This document shows, piece after piece, positions 54,902-64,000 of a stretch of DNA of 64,000 nucleotides; position 1 is the first letter of the stretch, and every line of letters begins with the position of its first letter. The notes under the pieces were generated by a model that made no database searches, was not told the DNA's origin, and worked only from the letters and a program-made list of their open reading frames with translations. The DNA lies in assembly GCF_004000215.1 (NCBI RefSeq), contig NZ_RBVY01000003.1, positions 416,970 to 480,969 of the forward strand, written 5' to 3'. Both the position numbers and the translations under genes were made by a program. The DNA comes from Nitratireductor alexandrii. GTDB taxonomy: Bacteria; Pseudomonadota; Alphaproteobacteria; Rhizobiales; Rhizobiaceae.

Positions 54902-55663
54902 ATGATCCTGTTTCCCGCCATCGATCTCAAGGACGGAGAGTGCGTGCGCCTGAAGCTCGGCGACATGGCGACCGCCACGGTCTATAACGCCGATCCGGCC
55001 GCCCAGGCCGAGGCCTTCGAGGCGCAGGGCTTCGACTGGCTGCACGTCGTCGACCTGAACGGCGCCTTCGCCGGCGAAAGCGTCAACGGCGCCGCCGTCG
55101 AGGCGATCCTGAAGGCAACGCGCAACCCGGTCCAGCTCGGCGGCGGCATTCGCACGCTCGCCGATATCGAGGCCTGGCTCGACAAGGGGCTGGCGCGCGT
55201 CATTTTGGGCACGGTGGCGGTGCGCGATCCCGATCTGGTCAAAGAGGCCTGCCGGCTTTTTCCCGGCAAGATCGCGGTCGGCATCGACGCCAAGGGCGGC
55301 AAGGTCGCCGTGGAAGGCTGGGCCGAGGCCTCCAAGCTCGGCGTGATCGAGCTGGCCGAGCGTTTCGAGGGCGCCGGCGTGGCCGCGATCATCTATACCG
55401 ACATCGACCGCGACGGCGTGCTTTCGGGCATCAACTGGGAGGCGACCATCGATCTGGCCAACGCGGTCTCGATCCCCGTCATCGCCTCGGGCGGGCTTGC
55501 CTCGATCGCCGATATCGTGCGCATGACCATGCCCGACGCGAAGCGGCTCGAAGGCGCGATCTCCGGCCGCGCGCTTTATGACGGACGCATCGACCCGGCC
55601 GCGGCGCTGGCCGTGCTCGGCGGCGCCAAACCGCCGGCCGGGCTGTTCGAGGACCCCGCATGA
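54902..55663 (+). CDS. hisA: ProFAR isomerase HisA
   Basis: Isomerises the formimino-AICAR ribotide intermediate in histidine synthesis. The 253-residue (beta/alpha)8 barrel starts [17 protein letters not shown] (catalytic Asp8), [24 protein letters not shown], and has the second Asp in [14 protein letters not shown] and [16 protein letters not shown] at 54902; an ATG at 54860 would add 14 unconserved residues. It overlaps hisF by ATGA. Confidence 0.97.
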   Translation: MILFPAIDLKDGECVRLKLGDMATATVYNADPAAQAEAFEAQGFDWLHVVDLNGAFAGESVNGAAVEAILKATRNPVQLGGGIRTLADIEAWLDKGLARVILGTVAVRDPDLVKEACRLFPGKIAVGIDAKGGKVAVEGWAEASKLGVIELAERFEGAGVAAIIYTDIDRDGVLSGINWEATIDLANAVSIPVIASGGLASIADIVRMTMPDAKRLEGAISGRALYDGRIDPAAALAVLGGAKPPAGLFEDPA

Positions 55664-56463
55664 CCCTGAAAGCCCGCGTCATCCCTTGTCTCGACGTCAA
55701 CGACGGACGCGTCGTCAAGGGCGTCAATTTCGTCGATCTGATCGATGCCGGCGATCCCGTCGAGGCCGCCAAGGCCTATGACGCGGCCGGCGCCGACGAA
55801 TTGTGCTTTCTCGACATCACCGCCTCGTCCGACAATCGCGAGACGATTTTCGACGTGGTGGCGCGCACGGCCGAGCAGTGCTTCATGCCGCTGACCGTCG
55901 GCGGCGGCGTGCGCGCGGTCGCCGATATCCGCAAGCTGCTGCTGGCCGGCGCCGACAAGGTGTCGATCAACACGGCGGCGGTGAAAAATCCCGATTTCGT
56001 CGCCGAGGCGGCCGACAAGTTCGGCGACCAGTGCATCGTCGTGGCGATCGACGCCAAAAAGGTGTCGGCCCCGGGCGAGGCCGCGCGCTGGGAGATCTTT
56101 ACCCATGGCGGCCGCGAAAAGACCGGCATCGAGGCGATCGGGTTCGCACAAAAAATGGTCGACCGCGGCGCCGGCGAGATCCTGCTGACCTCGATGGATC
56201 GCGACGGCACCAAGGCCGGCTACGACCTGGCGTTGACGCGGGCGGTCGCCGACGCCGTGCGCGTGCCGGTGATCGCGTCGGGCGGCGTCGGCACGCTCGA
56301 CCATCTGGTCGAAGGCATCCGCGACGGCCACGCCGCCGCCGTGCTCGCCGCCTCGATCTTTCATTTCGGCACCCATTCCATCGCCGAGGCCAAGCACCAT
56401 ATGGCAGCGGCCGGCATTGCCGTGCGCCTCGACCCGGCGGCGCCGGCCGGAGCGCGACCATGA
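55660..56463 (+). CDS. hisF: imidazole glycerol phosphate synthase subunit HisF
   Basis: Cyclase subunit of the HisH-HisF complex, giving imidazole glycerol phosphate and AICAR. The 267-residue barrel starts [22 protein letters not shown] (catalytic Asp11), [23 protein letters not shown], and has the second Asp in [16 protein letters not shown]. Coupled to hisA and hisE by four-base overlaps. Confidence 0.97.
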   Translation: MTLKARVIPCLDVNDGRVVKGVNFVDLIDAGDPVEAAKAYDAAGADELCFLDITASSDNRETIFDVVARTAEQCFMPLTVGGGVRAVADIRKLLLAGADKVSINTAAVKNPDFVAEAADKFGDQCIVVAIDAKKVSAPGEAARWEIFTHGGREKTGIEAIGFAQKMVDRGAGEILLTSMDRDGTKAGYDLALTRAVADAVRVPVIASGGVGTLDHLVEGIRDGHAAAVLAASIFHFGTHSIAEAKHHMAAAGIAVRLDPAAPAGARP

Positions 56464-56780
56464 GCGGATTTTCCCTGACCGATCTGGAAAAGATCATCGC
56501 CGAGCGCGGCCGCTCCGGCGATCCGCAGTCGTGGACGGCGAAGCTGTTTGCAAGCGGCACCGACAAGGCCGCGCAGAAGCTCGGCGAGGAAGCCGTCGAG
56601 GCGGTGATCGCGGCCGTGCGCGGCGATCGCGACGGTCTGGTTTCTGAAAGCGCCGATCTTGTCTATCATTGGCTGGTGGTGCTGGCGCTCGCCGACGTGC
56701 CGGTCGCCGAGGTGCTGGCCGAGCTCGAGCGCCGCACGGCGCGTTCCGGCATTGCCGAAAAGGCGGCGCGCGACGAGTGA
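56460..56780 (+). CDS. hisE: phosphoribosyl-ATP diphosphatase HisE
   Basis: Hydrolyses PR-ATP to PR-AMP, second step of histidine synthesis. The 106-residue product has the MazG-like all-alpha fold with [36 protein letters not shown], whose Glu/Asp residues bind Mg. It is free of HisI, as in many alphaproteobacteria. ATG overlaps the hisF stop. Confidence 0.96.
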   Translation: MSGFSLTDLEKIIAERGRSGDPQSWTAKLFASGTDKAAQKLGEEAVEAVIAAVRGDRDGLVSESADLVYHWLVVLALADVPVAEVLAELERRTARSGIAEKAARDE

Positions 56781-56802
56781 GGCCGGCGCGAAAGGGAAGG
56801 CG

Positions 56803-57762
56803 ATGGACCAGCTTGCTCCGGACCTGAAATATTCGCCCTACCGCTTTTTCAGCGCCGAGCGCTGGGCCGGCTTCCGCGCCGACACGCCGCTCACCCTGAC
56901 CGAGGACGAAGTCCGCCGGCTGAGCTCGCTCAACGACCCGGTCGATCTCGACGAGGTGCGCCGCATCTACCTGTCGCTGTCGCGGCTCTTGTCGGCCCAT
57001 GTCGAGGCGAGCCAGCTTCTGTTTCACCAGCGCAAGGTGTTCTTCAACACCGGCGACGTGGTCAAGACGCCCTTCATCATCGGCATTGCCGGTTCGGTCG
57101 CGGTCGGCAAGTCGACGACGGCGCGCATTCTCCAGGAACTTCTGGGGCGCTGGCCGTCGAGCCCCAAGGTCGACCTCGTCACCACCGACGGGTTCCTCTA
57201 CCCCAACGAGGTGCTGCGCGGCGAGAACATCATGGACCGCAAGGGCTTTCCGCAAAGCTACGATGTCGGCCAGCTGTTGCGGTTCCTGTCGGCGATCAAG
57301 TCCGGCGAGCCGGACGTGCGCGCCCCGGTCTATTCCCACCTGACCTATGACGTGGTGCCCGGCGAATACGTGCTGATCGACCGGCCCGACATCCTGATCT
57401 TCGAGGGCATCAACGTCTTGCAGACCCGCGACCTGCCCCCGGACGGGCGCGCGGTGCCGGTGGTGTCGGACTTTTTCGACTTCTCGATCTATATCGACGC
57501 CGACGAAGACCTGATCCACACCTGGTATATCGACCGTTTCATGCGTCTGCGCGAGACCGCCTTCCGCAACCCGCAATCCTTTTTCCACCGCTATTCGCAG
57601 CTTTCCGAGGACGCCGCGCGCGCCATCGGCGAAAGCCTGTGGGCCAATATCAACCTGAAGAACCTGCGCGAGAATATCGTGCCGACCAGGCCGCGCGCCG
57701 ACCTGATCCTGCGCAAGGGCGCCGACCATCTGGTCGAGGAGGTCGCGCTGCGCAAGCTCTAG
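56803..57762 (+). CDS. coaA: type I pantothenate kinase
   Basis: First step of CoA synthesis from pantothenate. The 319-residue product has [18 protein letters not shown], the P-loop [52 protein letters not shown], and SVYIDA-like [20 protein letters not shown]. It lies 22 bases after hisE and is likely cotranscribed; the hisE-coaA link is common in rhizobia. Confidence 0.96.
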   Translation: MDQLAPDLKYSPYRFFSAERWAGFRADTPLTLTEDEVRRLSSLNDPVDLDEVRRIYLSLSRLLSAHVEASQLLFHQRKVFFNTGDVVKTPFIIGIAGSVAVGKSTTARILQELLGRWPSSPKVDLVTTDGFLYPNEVLRGENIMDRKGFPQSYDVGQLLRFLSAIKSGEPDVRAPVYSHLTYDVVPGEYVLIDRPDILIFEGINVLQTRDLPPDGRAVPVVSDFFDFSIYIDADEDLIHTWYIDRFMRLRETAFRNPQSFFHRYSQLSEDAARAIGESLWANINLKNLRENIVPTRPRADLILRKGADHLVEEVALRKL

Positions 57763-57940
57763 GCGCCGTGCCGTCTTGACAGGAAAGATGCCGCCGCGCG
57801 GGCCGATCCGGCGCCCGCCGGCGGGCGGTTGCCCTCCGACTGTCATCCGGCGCAGCGGCCGGGCGATCGCGCTTGTGAGGCGGGCGGATGTGGGCTAGGT
57901 CGAGCCCGCGAAAGGGTCCGCGAGCCAAGGAGCAGCGCAG

Positions 57941-58999
57941 ATGACGACGACGACGGTTTTGCCCGCGGGCCCGCGGGAGTTGCGCTATCCGTTTCCCGAC
58001 ACTCCCGAAACCGGCACGGTCGGCGAGGTCGCGCCCGGCATTTTGTGGGCGCGCATCCCGCTGCCCTTCCGTCTCGACCACGTCAACATCTACCTGATCG
58101 AGGACGGCGACGGCTGGGCCGTGCTCGACACCGGCATCGCCAACGACCAGACCCGCGAAATCTGGCGGGCGCTGGTGGCCGGGCCGCTGGCCGGCCGGCG
58201 CCTGACGCGGCTGATCGTCAGCCATTATCACCCCGACCATATCGGGCTCGCCGGCTGGCTGTGCGACCGGTTCGACCTGCCGCTTCTGACCAGCCATTCG
58301 GCCTATCTCGGCTGTCTCAACATCTCGCTCAGCCCGGGCGCGCTCGATGCCGAGCCCTATCGCGACCATTATCGCCGCCACGGCATGGCGGACGACGCGG
58401 CGCGCCTGGTCAGCACCCAGGGCCACAATTACCTGCGCATGGTGGCGCCGCTGCCGCCGGTTTTTTCGCGGCTGGTGGCCGGCGACACGCTGACGCTCGG
58501 CGGGCGCGATTTCGAGGTGCTGGCCGGCGACGGCCACGCGCCGGAGCAATTGATGCTCTACTGGCGCGACGGCAACGTGTTTTTGGCCGCCGACCAGGTG
58601 CTGGCCAGGATATCGCCCAATATCGGCGTGTGGGCGGTCGAACCCGAGGGCGACCCGCTCGGGCTCTACCTGCGCTCGCTCGCCGCGCTGCGCGCCACCA
58701 TTCCGGCCGACGCGCTGGTGCTGCCCGGCCACCAGCTTCCCTTTGTCGGGCTGCACCAGCGCTGCCGCGAGCTGGCCGCCCATCACGACGAGCGCTGCGC
58801 GGCGATCGCCGAGGCCTGCGGCGCAAAGCCGCGTTCGGTGGCCGATCTGCTGCCCTTCGTGTTTCCCCGCGCGCTCGACCCGCACCAGATGGGTTTCGCC
58901 TTCAGCGAGGTCCACGCCCACGTCAACCGCATGAAGCGGCAGGGCACGCTGGTGCGCGACGCAAAAGACGAAGACGTGCACCGCTACCGGCTGGCCTGA
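57941..58999 (+). CDS. metallo-beta-lactamase fold hydrolase
   Basis: A 352-residue protein with an MBL domain and a C-terminal helical winged part. The metal motif HYHPDH (His95, His97, Asp99, His100) is intact, preceded by VNIYLIEDGDGWAVLDTG; later ligands are in VLAGDGHAPEQLMLY, FLAADQVLARISPN and ALVLPGHQLP. The N-terminal PFRLDHVNIYL and long C terminus resemble the glyoxalase II/LACTB2-like group. The substrate is unknown. AAGGAGC precedes the ATG. It follows coaA by 178 bases. Confidence 0.9.
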   Translation: MTTTTVLPAGPRELRYPFPDTPETGTVGEVAPGILWARIPLPFRLDHVNIYLIEDGDGWAVLDTGIANDQTREIWRALVAGPLAGRRLTRLIVSHYHPDHIGLAGWLCDRFDLPLLTSHSAYLGCLNISLSPGALDAEPYRDHYRRHGMADDAARLVSTQGHNYLRMVAPLPPVFSRLVAGDTLTLGGRDFEVLAGDGHAPEQLMLYWRDGNVFLAADQVLARISPNIGVWAVEPEGDPLGLYLRSLAALRATIPADALVLPGHQLPFVGLHQRCRELAAHHDERCAAIAEACGAKPRSVADLLPFVFPRALDPHQMGFAFSEVHAHVNRMKRQGTLVRDAKDEDVHRYRLA

Positions 59000-59403
59000 G
59001 GCCGCAGCCAGCGCCGGACGCGGGCCCGTATCGCCACATATTTCCGAGCGGGACCGTACCGCCGCGCCCGGCGCGGTCGGCCCGACACGCGGGAAGGCGG
59101 AAAGATCAGCGCCGCCGGCGCGATCACGCCCGGAAGGTCGTGGGGCGTTGGCCGGAAGCGGTCATGAAACGGCCTTCTGGGGTTGGGCTCAGAAGGGGTT
59201 TAGGCTCTCCAGTGGCTAGAGGTTCAAGGGGAAAATCGAGTCTGTTTCAAACGCGAAGGTTGGAGATGGGGTGGATTCCTGCCCGGTCGCTTCTGAGTGG
59301 CGGAGTCGAGAAAGCGGCGAGACAGGTGGTCACCGCCCTTTGGCTGCCACGGCTCCAAGGTGATCGTAGAGGCGCGCATTCACGGTACCTGAAGTAGATA
59401 TCG
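59000..59403. other. gap between the metallo-hydrolase and the low-GC gene; no gene recognised
   Basis: No frame here has family marks. One inverted repeat is visible: CCTTCTG...CAGAAGG near 59172-59195 (10-base loop, no T run). Composition falls from the core level toward that of the island gene, so the left boundary of the acquired segment probably lies here. Confidence 0.5.
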
Positions 59404-60480
59404 CTAAGAAGGACGAAATTGAAAATCCATCCATTCTGACAGATCATGAGTCCAAACGTTAAAGAGGCCGCATTTTGAGAGGACTAAAAAGCGGGCCACT
59501 TGCTGGACATTATAGACCTCATAAGGTCCCAAGCGCGGCGTTTCTTTTCCAAAAGCATGTGCTGTTACGAAATTTCGCAGGTAACTGCAGGCGTGAATAG
59601 CGTCGGGAATGGAGAGTTCGATGTCCCGGACTACTTGCCCGTCAGCGTAGGCTGAGAATTGATCGCGTGCCGGCTGGATTGCAAGTTCCGTCTCATCTCC
59701 CCTCGCGATCCAATCAATAGTTCTATTCAGATCAATTCCCATTTTTTCCAGTCGCGAAGTGATGTCCTTTAAGACCCGTGGATTCCACGTGTAATCCTTG
59801 TCCAACCATCGGGGCTTTTCTCGGCTGGAATTGATTTGCAGGTCCAACTCCTCGATTGCGGAGAAGGCAAGGTTGATAGCAATGGAACTGCGGACATGAT
59901 CTGAGAACTCGCCGGAATGTTTCTCAAATATCTGACCATAGCGTGGATGTGCTGACCAAGGTGTAATAGCTTCTGTTTCGTAGCTTTTTGCGAGTTTGTG
60001 GATCGCATAGACAGTGCGCCTATCTGACCAGGCGTTGGCCGCCACTGCAAAGCCCACCGGTCTCTCCATATTGAATGAGAAAAGCTCAAAAAATCCGGTA
60101 GTCCGGAAGAGATCTGCGAAGATACTGGCCCGCACAGCCGAATCATCTGGTATTTCGAAACCTGAAGGATTTGCATATTTTTGATCCGGGAATCCTTCGA
60201 CGATAAGTTCGGCAGCGCGAATGAGTTGAATGATGTTATTGGCTTCGGTTCTCTCAGCCTCCACCATCAACAATTGCCCGTGGTTCTCGCCTTCCCCTAG
60301 AGCGCCAAACTCCGCCAGTGCGTCCGGTTGCGAAACTTCAGAATACCCATTGTTGTAAAACTTAAAGCGCTTGGAAGGATCGGAAATAAAGCTCACCTTC
60401 CAACCAACGCGCCGACAGAGCGACGCCACCATTTCTGTTTGCATCGGCTCAAAGACTAAGAAGCTACAAAAAACTGGCAC
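59404..60480 (-). CDS. low-GC accessory protein with a HEPN-like C terminus (358 aa)
   Basis: Its base composition, about one-half G+C, and codon use with many A/T third positions differ sharply from all neighbours, a sign of transfer. The GTG start at 60480 has GGAG six bases upstream. The N-terminal ~190 residues are mixed alpha/beta with no family I recognise. The C-terminal ~150 residues are helical and contain RNFVTAHAFG (Arg302 to His308), matching the R-N-x4-H signature of HEPN ribonuclease domains, which occur in toxins and abortive-infection proteins. No antitoxin or partner gene is next to it. The HEPN assignment is an inference from one motif and predicted helices. Confidence 0.7.
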   Translation of the reverse strand: MPVFCSFLVFEPMQTEMVASLCRRVGWKVSFISDPSKRFKFYNNGYSEVSQPDALAEFGALGEGENHGQLLMVEAERTEANNIIQLIRAAELIVEGFPDQKYANPSGFEIPDDSAVRASIFADLFRTTGFFELFSFNMERPVGFAVAANAWSDRRTVYAIHKLAKSYETEAITPWSAHPRYGQIFEKHSGEFSDHVRSSIAINLAFSAIEELDLQINSSREKPRWLDKDYTWNPRVLKDITSRLEKMGIDLNRTIDWIARGDETELAIQPARDQFSAYADGQVVRDIELSIPDAIHACSYLRNFVTAHAFGKETPRLGPYEVYNVQQVARFLVLSKCGLFNVWTHDLSEWMDFQFRPS

Positions 60481-60941
60481 AAATTACTCCAATTTTTCTC
60501 CGGGTATCACCATGTGCGCTCCCAAGTCGGGTCAGTGAGGCAAAGTTGTTTATCTCAAACGAAAATAGTTCTGAGTTGCGATTATTTCCTAATTATACGC
60601 CAGTGATTTGAAATTTAGTCTTACATAGTCAGGAAAAAGGGGACGATAGGTTACCCGATGTATTGGAATACTGCATGGAATACGAGCATTCCTACAACCT
60701 AGCAGAGATCGCGGCAAGTCGGGAGCGGAGCCGGAGGCGCACAAGAAAACGGAATACGCGCCCCCGCTCCCCAAAAAATCACGGCAAATGCTGCCTGCGA
60801 TCGGGCATGCGCCCGGCATGGGACGTTTTGCCGGCTGGGCCCGGTCGACGACGCCGGGTCTTTCGCCGCGCGGCGTCAAATACGAGTACCGGCAGGGTCC
60901 AGCGAGGCGGCGCGGCTTTTTGGCCCGCGCCCGCGCGCCCC
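60481..60941. other. gap between the low-GC gene and gyrB; candidate promoter and repeats
   Basis: A perfect TATAAT (minus strand, 60597-60592) lies about 112 bases before the GTG of the low-GC gene; no good -35 stands at the normal distance. A-T richness ends near 60700. At 60664-60684 TGGAATAC occurs twice around GCA, and GTATT-GG-AATAC forms a small palindrome. Nothing coding is supported. Confidence 0.4.
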
Positions 60942-63689
<2,748 letters not shown>

Positions 63690-64000
63690 TTACTGGGGCA
63701 CGATCATGCGCATCTCGTCGCGACGCTCGGCATAGGCCGCTTCCTCATAGGCCGGCTGGGCTTCCAGCTCTTCCTGGGTGAAGGCGGTGTAGAGATAGTG
63801 GTTGCCGTCGCCGTCGCTCATGAACTCGAGATTGTCCATGCCGATGGCGACTTCCTTTTCGCCGATCCCGAGGAACCCGCCGACATCGACGATGATCGCG
63901 TCGACACCGCCATCCTGCGACAGCACGACGTCGCCGATCTCGCCGATATTTTCGTCATCGACGCCGTAGACCGTGGTGCCGATCAGTTCCTCGGCCCTGA
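63690..64000 (-). CDS. PRC-barrel domain protein, C-terminal part (5' end outside window)
   Basis: The frame is open to the window edge and stops at 63690. The visible ~103 residues hold a PRC-barrel: EELIGTTVYGVDDENIGEIGDVVLSQDGGVDAIIVDVGGFLGIGEKEVAI, followed by an acidic tail ending DEMRMIVPQ. Such proteins are common in rhizobia as periplasmic or membrane-linked proteins, often with a signal peptide lying before this part. An internal GTG (63926) is not the true start because the barrel is cut there. Confidence 0.85.
   Translation of the reverse strand, partial: RAEELIGTTVYGVDDENIGEIGDVVLSQDGGVDAIIVDVGGFLGIGEKEVAIGMDNLEFMSDGDGNHYLYTAFTQEELEAQPAYEEAAYAERRDEMRMIVPQ

Noticed and set aside
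53603-54905. Other-frame open frames overlapping the his genes
   Set aside because: Arg-rich shadows of hisH and hisA with no start site support.
59158-59397. Short plus-strand frame after the metallo-hydrolase as a gene or IS remnant
   Set aside because: No ribosome site, no family pattern, and no terminal inverted repeats or transposase motifs.

Overview
The window is 64 kb of a high-GC (visibly about two-thirds G+C) alphaproteobacterial chromosome. Gene content and order point to the Hyphomicrobiales (Rhizobiales). Diagnostic signs are a 1154-residue pyruvate carboxylase close to the Rhizobium etli enzyme as I recall it, the block parB-parA-rsmG-mnmG-mnmE / rho-hemJ-hemE / ppsR-maf-aroE-coaE-dnaQ-secB-fxsA-timA-mltA-smr, a GAAC-N7-GAAC LexA box in front of imuA-imuB-dnaE2, and CTTGAC-type promoters. 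The genus cannot be told from sequence alone. No CRISPR array, intact insertion sequence, prophage or plasmid module was seen.

Layout. 1-6000: end of a TraB/GumN protein, two small envelope proteins, pyruvate carboxylase and a lytic transglycosylase. 6.2-8.9 kb: ffh with a promoter and a structured, terminator-bearing leader, then chorismate mutase and rpsP; rimM, trmD and rplS, which usually follow rpsP, are absent. 9-16.4 kb: an M24 peptidase behind a near-perfect FadR/GntR-type operator, asd, a cold-shock/DUF805 protein, leuB, a RidA protein and leuD with small unknown genes. 16.5-20 kb: accessory metabolism (FAD oxidoreductase, CitE-like lyase) and a zinc metallopeptidase. 20.1-26 kb: the SOS mutagenesis cassette imuA-imuB-dnaE2. 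26-30.4 kb: Trm112, Lon-N-domain, thioredoxin-TPR and aminoacyl-tRNA deacylase genes, tRNA-Gly(GCC), a decayed Mrr-type restriction gene end, and holA.

30.6-41.9 kb is the chromosome-origin neighbourhood. parA and parB sit beside four parS sites (32920-35020). About 6.5 kb further on, the hemE-ppsR gap (41503-41905) holds a perfect DnaA box, a second box with one mismatch, four GANTC sites and an AT-rich 18-bp palindrome; it is the best oriC candidate. 41.9-50.8 kb continues with housekeeping genes: coenzyme A, shikimate, proofreading, protein export and cell wall. 51-57.8 kb holds hslUV and, divergently, hisB-(DUF2628)-hisH-hisA-hisF-hisE-coaA. 57.9-64 kb has a metallo-hydrolase, one low-GC island gene with a HEPN-like RNxxxxH motif, gyrB and a partial PRC-barrel gene.

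Most genes are core functions in tight, translationally coupled pairs (ATGA or GTGA overlaps). The accessory signals are few: the low-GC gene at 59404-60480, the restriction-gene remnant next to tRNA-Gly, and the operator at 8984-9010. I did not find a clear new multi-gene system. The single most unusual gene is the low-GC HEPN-like one.
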